Shown here: positions 27,685 to 44,800 of the stretch, piece after piece
Layout of the letters: each line of letters starts with the position of its first letter
Numbering within the stretch: the stretch's first letter is position 1
NCBI GenBank assembly: GCA_009741485.1
Contig: CM019218.1
Location: 29,844,898-29,908,897, forward strand
Source of the DNA: Malurus cyaneus samueli
Taxonomy: Eukaryota; Chordata; Aves; Passeriformes; Maluridae
Direction: 5' to 3'
DNA length: 64,000 bases
Position numbers and translations under genes: made by a program
The notes under the pieces: generated by a model
The model's input: the letters and a program-made list of their open reading frames with translations, nothing else
What the model was told of the DNA's origin: nothing
Database searches by the model: none

Positions 27685-27706
27685 GGGGCGCTGTGGGCCG
27701 GGCGGG
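27685..27706 (+). other. G-quadruplex motif in variant unit
   Basis: G runs of 4, 3, 3 and 3 with loops of 6, 2 and 1 bases, created by the GGGCCGGGCGGG spacer variant. Confidence 0.6.
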
Positions 27707-27767
27707 TGCGATGGTTCCTGTGCCGCCAGGGGGCGCTGTGGGCGGGTGGATGGTTCCTGTGCCGCCA

Positions 27768-27790
27768 GGGGGCGCTGTGGGCCGGGCGGG
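27768..27790 (+). other. G-quadruplex motif in variant unit
   Basis: G runs of 5, 3, 3 and 3 with loops of 6, 2 and 1 bases, from the same GGGCCGGGCGGG spacer variant. Confidence 0.6.
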
Positions 27791-27848
27791 TGCGATGGTT
27801 CCTGTGCCGCCAGGGGGCGCTGTGCCGCCAGGGGGCGCTGTGCCGCCA

Positions 27849-27871
27849 GGGGGCGCTGTGGGCCGGGCGGG
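27849..27871 (+). other. G-quadruplex motif in variant unit
   Basis: Same pattern as at 27768, following the last of the three abutting cores. Confidence 0.6.
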
Positions 27872-28025
27872 TGCGATGGTTCCTGTGCCGCCAGGGGGCG
27901 CTGTGGGCGGGTGCGATGGTTCCTGTGCCGCCAGGGGGCGCTGTGGGCGGGTGTGATGGTTCCTGTGCCGCCAGGGGGCGCTGTGGGCGGGTGCGATGGT
28001 TCCTGTGCCGCCAGGGGGCGCTGTG

Positions 28026-32323
<4,298 letters not shown>

Positions 32324-32502
32324 TTTAATTAAAATCTTACGCCTATTTGGCTGTGACTGACACCTGCAATAATACCTGGAGTTGTAAAACAACATTTGAT
32401 TAATCCTCTTACNTTTAATTAAAATCTTACGCCTATTTGGCTGTGACTGACACCTGCAATAATACCTGGAGTTGTAAAACAACATTTGATTAATCCTCTT
32501 AC
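32324..32502 (+). repeat. Perfect 89-base duplication around a single N
   Basis: Bases 32324-32412 and 32414-32502 are identical and are separated only by one N at 32413. This is the pattern left when two contig ends that overlap are joined without being merged, so it is most likely an assembly artefact rather than a real tandem repeat. Confidence 0.92.
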
Positions 32503-33182
32503 CGCTTTAATATTTACAGTTTAGGATTTCTTTGGTGCTCTTTTGTGCTGACTGTAGATGAATTGCCTCTTTTCTTTGTAATCTAATATCAGATACAAAC
32601 ATTTGATTTACATAAAAAATTTTCATGCTTTCTCTGCAAATGGCTCTGTCCCTCTTTGCTGCTCTTGGCTCTGTAGCAGACAACTTCTCTTTTTGGACAG
32701 CTGAATTCTGTCTTTACTTTGAAATGAAACTCTTATTATAAAACAGCATTATACCTTTTTTTTCAGTAATGTTTGATTTATATCTAGTATGCCTAATTGT
32801 CAGAGTAGTCTTTTTTTCCCAACTGATTTCCCAGCTGGAGCAGTCTGGATTGTAAACTTAATCTCTTTCAGTTCTCTCAGTATTGCTAATAAAAGCTGTG
32901 CTGCTCAAATCAGGACTTAGATCACCTCTACTTGTATGTGTTTTACTCTGTCAATAAAAATGTAAATGCTGCTAAGGGGGAAAAAAACAAAACACCAAGC
33001 ATATCAAATAAACCTGAAGTGAGGAGTTACATACTGTGGGAGAAGGAAGCATGCAACAACTTTCAAATTAAATTTCATTTTGTGGTTAATTACAGAAAAA
33101 TTTAATTTCTGCAAAAAGTTGATTATTGATTCAACTGTGAAGGTGGTTTGAGACTTAAGTGCTGGTTTTTATTCATTGCAGA
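32503..33182. other. GPHN: Intronic DNA, nothing recognised
   Basis: AT-rich sequence; nothing supported. Confidence 0.7.
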
Positions 33183-33295
33183 TAATCATAGAATAGTTTG
33201 GGTTGGAAAGGTCCTTTAAAGGTCACTAGTCCAACCTTCTTGCTGTGAGTAGGGATGTCTTCAACTAGATTGAGTTCCCCAGGCTCAAGCATATG
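33183..33295 (-). repeat. CR1 LINE 3' end fragment
   Basis: Reverse complement of the CR1 terminus: 'aatcatagaatagtttggg' then 'ttggaaaggtcctttaaagg' and 'agtccaacc'. It is only about 110 bases long, a strongly 5'-truncated insertion. Confidence 0.9.
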
Positions 33296-35109
33296 TCTGC
33301 TATATACACTGACCAGTTTTGGACATGGAACTTAGAGATCTAGAAGTGTGTAGAAGAACAAAAAGGAGAAGGCAGTTGGAAAATACAATGCATGGCAGGT
33401 TAATTAATTGAGAAAACAGTGTCAGAGGAGAGGAAATATGAGTTCTCTATAGTATGTAAGAGATTATTAAAGAGCTTGTGCTGTTTGACTAGTGAAAAAG
33501 AATTAGTTCAATTTATAGCAGAGAAGATTGATTGGATAGTTTTGAAGAAATTCTGAATGTCAGTAAGGGGAAGAAACCAGAATCTATATCTAAGAATATT
33601 AGGGAGAGCTCTGCAGATTATTGTCTATATATTTGATCCCCATGTACATGTAGAGAGCTAGAAGGAGAAACCTTTTTTTTTATTTCCTCCTTTTTTTCTT
33701 TTTCCTTTTCTTCTGTGAAAATGTATGCATTCTGGTTTGTCCTCTGTGTAATTAATATGACCAAAAACTAGATGAAACTTTGATTCCTATGAAGGTAACT
33801 TAATGTGGCTATGAATATTCAAATCCTGTGATTTGGTTTAGATGATGCCCTGCCTACCATTCCAGTAACACATAAAAGGTATTTAAAATGTTGCATTCTA
33901 CAAAGATTATTCTCCATGAGAAGAGTACAGGTATTTTTCCATGAATTGTCCTAAACAGCAGAGCTGCAGAGAGAGCAGGTACAGTTGGAAGAACTAGGCT
34001 GCTTCTTAGATGATGCCTCAAGCTATATTCAGCTGAAGTAAAATGCAGTGGAATAGCTTAGGATGCTAGCAAAGTCCTCCTGAGGGGAGATCTTTAAGGC
34101 TCTCTAGCAAGGCAAAATTTCTTTAGCTGGTGCTCAAGGAATGATAAAAATACTGATTAGTTAATTTGACACCTTGCTCATGAGCAGCCTAAATGGCCTG
34201 CTCTCCTTTCTCTTCTTCTCTACCCTCAATGGCCAGGAGAGAAATGGGTTAGATACAATTCAGTACATCTACCACCTGAACCTTCAAGGATTTTTACTAC
34301 TGCTTTTCTTTTCTAACTGGTAGTTAGTTAAATGCATCTGAAGAGTGAACCTTCAGATAATTAATTAGGTATGCATTCATCTACTTCAAACAAAAGCTCT
34401 GTGTGTAGACATTCTCAAGTTTTAGTTCTTAGCATCACTTAATAAGATGTCCCTTTCAGCTTTAGCATGCATATAGACATAAAGTTCACTTGTCTAGACA
34501 GAAAGGAGGATGCTTTTAATCTTTCTGTGCCATTCAGTAGCTGCAGCTGCAGATAATCACTGATGCGTTTGTTTTGGAAACATCTTCAGAGCTTTTTGGA
34601 GATGAACAATATCCAAGAGATTCAGAATAACTTCCTTCTAGGCAAAATCACATCACATCTGAACCACGTTTCATGTCTCCTTCAGACTATGAGAAAGTAG
34701 ATAAATCTAAAATGTATGAACAGGTAACTTTTGACAAGAAATTAGAACTTGTTTTAATAAGTATGTACTACAGAGAAGAAAAGATTGTGAGAAGAAAATG
34801 TTATTTACTCTCAATGTAATTGCATTAGAAAGACAACCAAAATGATTATAGGTCTGTGTTAGAAACTTGTGGATTAAGTCTGAGTTCCGTTTGTCCATGA
34901 CACAAGATAGAAATCTGACAGAAGTTGTCATCATCACTTACAGTATTTTACAACCTTAGGAGGAGGAGCTAGGTGATATTTCTGGGAAGCAGTTGTGAGA
35001 GCCTTAGAATTTGTCACTTAAGGACTGAAGATGATAAAGGAATTCTTGAGGAGCCCTATTTTTTTTTATCTTGCTGAGTACATAAGCTCTACTGTAGGAT
35101 GAAAAAAAT
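33296..35109. other. GPHN: Intronic DNA, nothing recognised
   Basis: AT-rich sequence with a T-rich stretch near 33670-33710; no gene or repeat recognised. Confidence 0.65.
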
Positions 35110-35885
35110 ACAGGATGGATGAGGGAAGAGCAGTAGGTATTGTTTGCTTTGACTTCAGCAAGGCTTTCAACACTGTCTCTCCCAGCATCCTCTTAGGCAC
35201 AGTCAGGAGATGTGGGCTGCATGAATGGACATGAAGTGCTTTGAGAAGTGGATGAATGGCGGATCCCAGAGGGTTATAATCAGTGGCACAGGGCCTGTCT
35301 CTGGTGGTGTCTGCTAAAGTTCAATGCTGGGCCCAGACCTTAATTATTTGATTTCTTTACCTTAATTCATGGATTTCTTGGATGAAGGGGAGATGCCTCC
35401 TCAGCAATTTCTCTGAGGACACAAAGCTGAGAGGGGTGACTGATACCCCAGAGGACTGTGCAACCCTTCAGAAGGACCTCAACAGGGTCGAGAGATGGAC
35501 AGAGAAAAACTGTCTGAGATTGAACAAAGGCAAATGAGGATCCTGCACCTGGGGAAGAATAACCCCAGGCACCAGCACAGGCTGGGGCTGAGCTGCTGGG
35601 AAGCAGCTCTGTGGAGAAGGACCTGGGGGTCCTGGTGGACAACAAACTGTCCATAAGGCAGCGGTGTGTCCTTGTGAACAAGAAGGCAAATGGGATCCTG
35701 AGCTGCCCTAGGAAGGGCATGGCCAGCATCGAGGGAGATGATCTTGCTCCTCTACTCAGCCCAGGTATGGCCTGACCTGGAGTGCCATGTCCAGTTGTGG
35801 ATGCAATCCCATGCAAGGTGCTCTTCAGATGATCCACTGCAGTCCTTTCAAGCCTTACCCATTCTGTGATGGAATTTGTGATAAA
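35110..35885 (+). repeat. CR1 LINE fragment with reverse transcriptase remnant
   Basis: A sense CR1 copy beginning in the reverse transcriptase. Reading near 35136-35180 gives VCFDFSKAFNTVSPS, the conserved LINE motif around the catalytic Asp of motif A. It then passes through the shared CR1 blocks ('ctctgaggacacaaagctg', 'agaaggacct', 'ctggggaagaataacccc') to a shortened 3' end at 'cccattctgtgatgg'. Stops and indels show it is inactive, and part of the 3' region is missing. The 188-codon open frame on the opposite strand is a shadow of this element. Confidence 0.92.
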
Positions 35886-38800
35886 TGCATTATTAAGTCT
35901 GTGGATGTAAAACTTCACCGTTTCTATCTTCACATGTAGGAACCTGTCTAGCAGTTTTTGAGCAAAACTGAAAGTATTGTAGTTTATACTTTCTAGGTTT
36001 TCCTCATCATTTGAAAATCAGTGGCATATTCTGTCTTGCTGAACATTACTAGAATTCAGTGTTGTTATGATACCCATTCTCACTTTCTCCCCTTTCTAGT
36101 TTTTAAATGTCTATTACAATATATGAATGGTCATGCCTGTTTCTTTTATTTAGCTGCTAGTCTCAGTAGTGCTGTGTAGAGAGGAAACTTATTTGGCAGT
36201 TCTACCCACTGTAATCTTGTTGTGCTGCGGCCTTCTAGTGGGAGTTCATGGGATCTGTAAAATGGATGTATGATGTTTGTTGAAATAAGAAATTTCATCA
36301 TTAGTTATGGAGATTTGCTAGATCCTTCATTTTCGGAGTTTAAGTTTGTTGTTACTGTTACTAAACGTACTTAAACTTTCATTTAGGAAAATAAATAAAA
36401 GAGTTAGAAAATATTTTTTTTTTAGGTTCGAAAGAAAAGCTATGCCCTTTGTGCTCTATTTCCCTTTGCTATCTGATGTCTGAAAAGAAACGCATTGAAC
36501 ATGGGTTCAGAAAACTTGATCAAGTTTCAATCTAGATTGTATCACAACTGATTAAAACTTGTTTCTGTGTGTGTCTTAAACCTTCATTTTAAAATTGTCC
36601 ACTCTGCTTCTGACTTTAAATTCAGGCCAATTTTTCATTTTTCATATTTTTCCAAATGCAATTTTTAAATCTCGTTTTCATAATAACTTCTATTTTCCAA
36701 TAGTATAAGAAAGGGCCTTAATACTTCCCATCAGCAGGCAGATGTTTTGCCAATTCCTGGGAAGCCAGGCCTGAGTACACAGAAGGATTGCCTGGAAAGA
36801 CAAACAGTGCAATGTCTAATGTTACCCCTCTTCCTTCTTTCCTTGACCACTTATTGCTGAGCACAGTGTTATGGTATGGAATATCCCTTTGGTCAGCAAT
36901 GCTGGCTGTGCTCCCTCCCAACTCTTTTCTATCCCCAGCCTTACTTGCTGGGGTGGCAGAGTAGGGAAAGAAAAGGCCTTCATGTTGTAAAAGTACTGTT
37001 CAATCATAGTGTAAACATTGGTGTGTTATCAACACTGTTCAATCACAAGTCCAAAACACAGCAACTGTGTTGCAGCCAGCTGCTGTGAAGAAAGTCAATT
37101 CCATCCCAATCAGACTTAGTACATATATGAATAATATTAAAATTGTAGGTTTTCCTCCTTTTGCATTTGGAAGGAATATGGACAAGCTTCTTGTGTGTCT
37201 GGGTATATTCAGTACCAGGAAAAAAAAGACTTTTGCAGAAGAAGTAGGAAAATTGAGTATGTACCAAGTACTGTCACAGTCTCAGAATTAAGTACCAAAA
37301 GACTTCTTTTTTGTAATCATTTGCACTAGTAATTAATAAGAATAGACTGGAGTAGAATGTAAAATGTTCATTTGATTGAATATAATTTTACAGCTGGTCA
37401 TTTGCTTTGGAATTTGATGGCATAGCAGCCCTAATTGCTTCCTGGTCAATATTCTATTTTTCAAAATCACAGTCCACATTATTTTTAAAAGCTTCATTTG
37501 TAATAATAGGGATTTCCTTGAGGGATTGTGCTGTACAATTCTCTGGCTTTGCATTTTGTCTTCTTGTCCTACCCAAATCCACCACAGCTTCTAGTTGCAT
37601 TCTCTAGTCTTACCCTGGTGGCCTAATCTTGCCTCGATCTTCTAACTTCAGGCTTCTTTTGGAGAGGTCTTTTCATGGTATTTGCTGTTTTTGTCAGCTT
37701 TCCACCCTATGAGGATCAATGACTCTCAAAACTGAAACAGATTCTTCTAAGCCTATTTTGCCAGGCTTCATCCAAATCTCAGCTAACCTGACTCTTCACC
37801 TGATTTCGTTCTTTCAAATATTAGTCTTTGTTTTCTGTTCATTTTCTAATCTTTCCTGGGTATTTACAAGGGGTTGTCTTCTTATAGTGTCTACACTATG
37901 AAAAATATATTTTTTTATATCTACGGGTAAGAAATGGTCCAGTCCCAATCTTAGCTTAAGCTGCATTTGTGAAGACAATGCTCTGAAAAGATTGTCTTAC
38001 TACTCAGTAGTGTTTTAAGTGTGTTTCTGTATACTCAGAAAAGAAAATATGAGATAAGGACTTGCTAAAAAAAGCAAGAACCAAACAGAAGACCTATTTA
38101 AATTACTATAAACCCCAGATGTGCGTAAGTCTTGACTACTTTATTAACTTCTAAAAGGGGTGGGGTATGGATGATAAGATGAAGCAGAGATTTGAAACAG
38201 CTTCCACACTAAAATTAAATAGACTAGAATTTTTCACTTTAACTAAGAAACAACATATGGTGGAGGTATACAGAATGAATAGCCTTTAAAAAAAGTTAGA
38301 AGCAGTTATTCACTGTTTTTCACAGATCAGAAACTGTGACAGGAAAAAAATTGAGCAGCAGGTTTAAAATTAATAAGAGGACATACTTCTTCAAGTGTAG
38401 CAGAACTGAATGTTTCATAATTGATGTAAAATCATATGGAAGCCTGGAGTATAAGTGATAGATATAAATAAAAGAATTAGGCTGGTAGACCTAGTATGGC
38501 TGTTAAAGCTGATGATCTGCATACCATATCTAGGTCAGGAAAGCTCCTGAACCAAAGTTAGCAAGAAGTTGTAAATGTGTACCAGGAAACAAATCATGTT
38601 CTATGTCATGTGTTTATTCCCTAAGCACTTGTTTCTTAGCACCAGAAACATCACACTGAATTGTGTGCACATTTAGACTGAGCTGTTGTGACAATTTTTA
38701 TATACTTCTTTCAGGAGTAGTACTTTCCTAAATGGTGGAGCATCCACAAACATGAAAAATGTTTCCATTGCATGAGCAAAAACTTGTGTTTCAAAGTAGA

Positions 38801-41800
38801 GCGGGCTTCCCTAATATGGCTAAACTTAAATTTGGAACTCCAGTAATGGAGGTACCAAAGCCTCTCAGCAAATGGCTTTTGGTAATTTATTACATGGTAG
38901 AATGTCTCTCTCCTCTAATCTCGCTGTTAAAAAATACTAAATGATCTTTTGAACTTGTCTGAAAAGCAATTGTGAGCTGACCCCTGGACGTGATTCTCCT
39001 CGTACAAGAGGCTACATTTTGTCTAAGCTATAAATACTTGAAGGAATGCTTTATTTAGAGAAGGCCTCTCTGAAACTGGTGTGCTTATTTGCAGTAGAGA
39101 TTAAGTTAGCAGGGAGATTGGATAATCTGCTACTGAAATAATAAAATAGAGATGCAAAGGAAGCCATTGCTGCACATTTTAGAAATTATTCTGACACTGA
39201 GATTCAGAAAATTGCTACGCATGGATGTGTTCATGCTTCTGTGCAATATTATTCACTACATTTAAATTCTAGATTGCTTTCTTAATTAGAATAGTCCTGC
39301 CATAACTTTTATGGGGGACTTTTATAATCAGTTTTTAACACTGTAGAACAGAAATCTATGCAAATGGTGGTTTAAGAGAGAAAAATATAGTTATCCCACA
39401 GTAATTCTTGTATTTTGTTCCTGTACACTTTTCTAACCTTCTTTTACTACAGCTTGAATTTTACCATGGATTCTTCACTTCTTTTTCCCTTTATCTATGC
39501 TACCATAAAAATCTCACAAGGGTATAACCAAGTCTTAAGTATTTATTTATGGATGAAGACAGAAGTGAAGCTCAAAACTGACATATTAAGATTTCAAAAA
39601 TTTTCCCAAGTGATCTTCCACAGACAGTTATGTCAAAGAAACAGTTACATTACAGCAGTAAATGCTTTCCTTTATACCCTTACTAACACTGTTTTAAGCT
39701 TTTTGCTTTTTATTTAACTACAGCATCTCTCCTTACTTCCCATGTCATCTCCTTCCTTGTATTCTAATACAAATTTTTACTCTATTAAAATTCTGTTTCT
39801 TATTGATTATTGGTTACAGAGAAAAGAATGTATCTTGTCTATATTTGTGGTTGGAAATACAGTACATCCTTTAGAAATTTGTTACTGGTGTAATTTTGAA
39901 ATAGGTTTTTAATTTAGAAAATACGGGTTGCTCTGGAATGTCATTTGACTGACATAATTGTAACACCTGTTTAAAAAATGCACATTCGGGTTCCTTTTTT
40001 CCTTAACCCCTCCTCATTCAGTAGTTTTCTAACTGTCACAAGCATTCTACACGGTTAACGTGCTCACTCTGTAGTTTAGAGTTAAGAGTATAATATGTGG
40101 AAGTGTTCAGTGGCAAGTGTTCAAAAACAGAGTAGGTCATAGAGGGACTATTAAATGTGCATAATTGGAATGTCTTCTCCATTTTAGTCAAACATAATTA
40201 TTACTTATGAGGTTGTGACTTTCAGTCTGCTGTGTTCCATTTTTCCAAAAGGTGCACTAAAAGATACAAATGTGCACTAAAATAAAAATACTTTTAATGT
40301 ATTCTTTCTTTGGCTAACTTTAAAAAAATAATGGTACTACCAGAGCTGGGAAAGCCATTCACTGTATAGATTGCAATTAACCTGAGAAATACATTAATAT
40401 GTAATTTGGTTTTGGTTTTCATATCCAGAAAAAGAAAACTGAGGGCAGTGTGACTGAGAGATTTTTACCATTGTAGTTCTGGGATAGCTGCAGGATTCAG
40501 GACTGAGAAGCAGGGTGTGGTACCACACGCAGCTGTTGTGTCCATTTTGTGCCTGGAGCTCTAGTTTATCCGTGTTGTTGGCATTTTGCCCAGGAAACTC
40601 TATATTGTGCCTACTCTACTGCATTTGCAATGCTTTGAAAATTAGGGAGTAAGGCTTGAAGAAGTTTCAATTCAACCTATTATAACAGTTTCATACATTT
40701 TAGAATCTCATCTTCATCTAAACATGCATTAATTTCAGGGGAAAATCAGAAGCTTCAGAAATATTGTCCTATCATAGTTCAAGTTTCATTCACAGAGTTG
40801 ACAGAAAGAAAAATTCAATAAGGTATTTGAGTTTTGAATAATCTTGAAATGAAAACTCTTAAGATCCGTTTTCATAGAATAAGCAAATAACAAAACCCAG
40901 AAGATGCTCCTCGCAAATGGGCTAGTGCTTACCCAGCTTCCACATCCACAGGGGATCATCTTGGTTTTGTGTGTATAGCTAAGTGCAAAATTTGCTTTCC
41001 ACCAAGCTGCAATAAATACCCTATCCAAAATTGCATCTAAAATAGCTCTCAGACTCTTTACTTTCAAAGTGGACATACATACAGTTACAATAAAATATTT
41101 TGTATTTATAAGAAAGTTGCTGTATTAAGACAGTATTCTTTGAGTACAGTTTACTTTAAAATGCTTTTTTTTTTTTTTTTTTTTTTGGAAGCTTTCATCA
41201 TTTAGTCCCTTCTGAAAACAGGAATTTTCCAGAAAAATGCAAAGAAATGCAGTTATTTTAGGTTTTTTACAGCTTCTTCTTGACTTAAGAGGGAATGCTG
41301 CCTGCCATGAGCCTTAGGCAAATAGCTTTTCAAGGGCAATTCTGAGTGTGAGGGGATGAAGCAACACACTTCACAGACTGATTCATATTTTTAACAGTAT
41401 GCTCTGTGTTGTTTTTTAAAATATAACAACCTTAAAAATACATCCTTAAGGAATGAATTTGTGGCCAAAAGCTGAGTAAGATTTAAAGATAATGTTTGTG
41501 TTCAAATAGATGGAGTATCTGTGTGTACTTCATTATTTGCTAATGCTTAAACAGGCATTAGTAATAGATGAGCTAGTAAAGATTTGGAGATTTCAGAACT
41601 ATTTTATAGTTTTAATTCTAATATTTTGCATTTATGTAAATAATTTGGTTTTATGTTGTGAAAGAATTTTGGGAAGTGTGCTTCAAAGAAATCAAAACTG
41701 AGAAAACTTCTGCCCTTTTTCCTCGTGCCTTTGAGAAGTGTGTCTGCTTCAGCTGCATGGTTGAGCAGAACATTTTGAAGATATGTAGGTGAGACAAAAA

Positions 41801-44800
41801 TGCCCCCAAGTTTTTCTAAATCTAGTAGAATATTACATCATCAGCTCAAGGTTTTGTTCAGAAATCCCAGCAACAGCAGTGAGTTCTACATTTAGGAAAG
41901 CGTTTTTTTGTTTGTCTTCCTTCAGGAGTTCCTCTTGTCTTGCTTTCTGTAGTCTTAAGCCTTTTAACCTCTTTAGCCAATTTATTATATATACTGAACA
42001 TAAGGGTTTGCTTTTTTATTTACAGTTTGTGAAAGCTTATGATGCGCAAGACCTTTAATAAAAGATAACATTTTCTTTGGATTGAAACCCTTTTTTTCCC
42101 CAGTCACTGGTTTTATCATCTTTGATTTGGTACTCTTATTTTCATTGTGTAAATGAGGAAGTAAATAGTATGTGAGCAGTGCAATGGCTGCAGCATGTAT
42201 GCACACAAGCTATTTTTAAAAGTCAAATGGTATTCTTATATTACTGATAATAACATTTCTAGGAAGGTTGTGTAATAACTTTTGATGTCAGTCACACCAC
42301 TGTTACCAGTATCCAAGCTTCTCATTAGCTCTCCATCTTGGTATTCCTTCGTAGCTTAATATACTGACTTACTGTGAAGGGATAGCAGTAATCTGTGCAA
42401 AGTTAGCAGTACTTAGAAATGTTTTCTTCATATGATTTCTCTAATGCAGCAATGACTTCTCTTAAAATTTGTTTTAGCGTCATCTTAGCTGAAGATTGTA
42501 CTCACTTTCATTCCCCAACAAAGAACTGATTTAAGCTTCTGTTTTTAACAAGGTCTTAATATCTTTTAACTGCAGGAGAATTAGACCTGTTCCAGTCCAA
42601 AACTTCATGTTATGTGGAGAAACAGTTCTCAGATGAGATCTTACTAGTAGAGAGTTCCTGCATTTATCAGAGAGATCTTTATTTTCACATAGTTTCCTTC
42701 TGCCAGTCTCTCCCTCAATGCTCCTCTTCATTTCAGGGAGTGGTCTATGTATACAGACCCTTCTCAAGACTGTGAATTTTTGATGCTGCTTTGGTATATG
42801 AAATGCTGGTTTCTTTGTACTATTTCTGTTCTATGCAGGACAGGATACTAGCTGAATATTTTCAACAGAAATTAGATTGCCAGATTATTAGCAGCGCTAA
42901 AAGCAAGCTTTTGTGTTGCCCTGTCCTCTGTATTTCTGTTCAGACAGTTTACAGAAGGATTATGTTAGAATCATCACTGGAGAAGGAAGAAGAGGTAAAT
43001 GAAACATTAGTAATCTTTAGTGAGAAATTATTCAGCCTCATTAGGGGCAAGTTTTGGAACTTAATGCATTTGGACAAGAACTGTGACTGTAAGTGTATCG
43101 ACCAAGAGGTAGGCATCTGTTGTTTTTACAATTAGAGTGTTGCAGAGCAATGTGTGTTTCTTAAGACACAAGAATACTGAGTAATGCTAAGGATCAGACC
43201 ACTGACAGCTTTATGAAAAGGACGTTTGTACATATTTGACTGCTTCCAGAAGTAATGTCCCTTCCTTCAGCAAAGCTGGACTTCATGCTCGTATATGTCC
43301 TTCCTATCTCAGCAAAAGCTGCTTTTGAGGAGAGACTTCATCAGAAAATGTTTTGACACTCTGTTATTCTGGAACAGGAGTAAATTATCAAATCAAACAT
43401 TCAAATATATCTGCACTATTCAGATTTTACAGCTGTTTTCTGTTGCTGCTTCATTTTGCAACACATGGAAGAAAATTCTAACTGAAGTTACTGATCATTA
43501 GCCTGTGTTGTTCCTCGGTTCAGCTAAGCAGCAAGTCTGCTTCTTTTCCTTCTTTTCAGGGTGCTCTTGTTACAATCTTACAGGATAAAATAAGGTATCT
43601 TCTGCAGTAGCTAGTTACAGGAGGAAAATCTCACAATCAGTGAAGGGAAGTGATGTACTATATGTTCCTTGGCCTTGGGAAAAAGAAGATTAAGACTTGA
43701 AGGATTTTGTGCTGAGCAGAGGCAAGAGACTGGGCTTGGTAAAATTGCTAAAAATGAGTTTTTCTCACCAGACTAATAATGAAGAGCCTTTCTAAATAGT
43801 CTGTTTTGCAGCTATAGATCATGCTTTCAGGCACTAGAAAATATTTTTTTTCCTAACTGTAATGAAATGTTGATTAATTTGTAAAAGGAAAGCTATGTCA
43901 TGAAATAAGACAAGTCTTTGTTTTACCACTGCTATTAATATGAAAGTCTAATAGTGAGATGAGTTGGGGGGTGTGGGTGTGGATTAAGGGAGGATATATT
44001 GAATGGATAATTTAAGTTAAATTTAATATGCCAGTGTGGTCAAGTGGAACTAAAAATACTGAAAAACATAAGCAAATTCATGAGGAAGAGGAAAGCAGAT
44101 GAACTAAACAATAAATACTTAGTACTTGGCCAATAAAAATGAGTGAAATGTTGAACATGGAATGAAACTGGCAAATCAAAAAATTGAATTGTTTGATTTC
44201 AGGTCCAAGTTTTTGTAAAACCTGTCACTGAGGAACTTCAATAAAATTTTATCATGCACAACTATTTTCATTTTAATTGAATTACATATTTAATTGGAAA
44301 AGAGTCACTGAAGATTTGTCAAGTAGCTCTTTCCCAATTTTAATTTGAAAGATCTCGAAGTGGTATAAATAAGTTATGTTTGCGAGTAACAACTATTCAT
44401 TTACATCATTCTCATGGAACAACACACTGTTTCTAATTACACTGTCACAGCATGCAACACATTTTATACCTTTTATATTTAAATTATGTAATTAATATCA
44501 TTTACCTATTGCCTTGTTAATAGTTTTTGACAAATAAGGACAAGTAAGTGTTCTGTACTCTGAGCTGGCTGGTTGTAAGAGAGATGTCTGTAGCACAGTG
44601 GTGAGTACAAGCCAACATGCTTTTCCTCTCAGCATGGTTTATTAGTTGTGGCTCAGTGCCACTCTCAATGTGGTACGGAGTTGGCTGTGATCTCATGTGG
44701 GATGCTGGTATAGCTCCCTGAAAATTACAAATAGACTCAAGATTTTATCTGGGCTTTTTTTTTTTTTTTTGTCTTTACCCTTCTTTCATCTCCTGCATTT

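Larger units (their letters stand above)
27245..28025 (+). repeat. GC-rich minisatellite of 21 CTCF-like units
   Basis: This is a tandem array of a unit of about 40 bases: the core GCCGCCAGGGGGCGCTGTG followed by a spacer of the type GGCGGGTGCGATGGTTCCT. Core starts are at 27245, 27285, 27325, 27363, 27405, 27445, 27485, 27525, 27560, 27599, 27639, 27678, 27722, 27761, 27806, 27824, 27842, 27887, 27927, 27967 and 28007. Seventeen cores are identical. Those at 27325 and 27525 have small deletions, and those at 27363 and 27678 have one G fewer. Three cores (27806, 27824, 27842) abut at 18-base spacing. The core matches the CTCF 19-base motif almost fully from CC through AGGGGGCGCT, all on the + strand. 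Long open frames on both strands (up to 364 codons) run through it only because the repeat lacks stops. Confidence 0.95.

Noticed and set aside
27245..28025. CRISPR array
   Set aside because: Units are contiguous, spacers are near-identical rather than unique, there are no cas genes, and the genome is a bird's.
35367..35933. 188-codon minus-strand open frame as a gene
   Set aside because: It is the antisense of a CR1 element whose sense strand carries the reverse transcriptase motif.
42791..43135. 114-codon open frame as an exon or gene
   Set aside because: No recognisable family and no convincing acceptor or donor at its ends.
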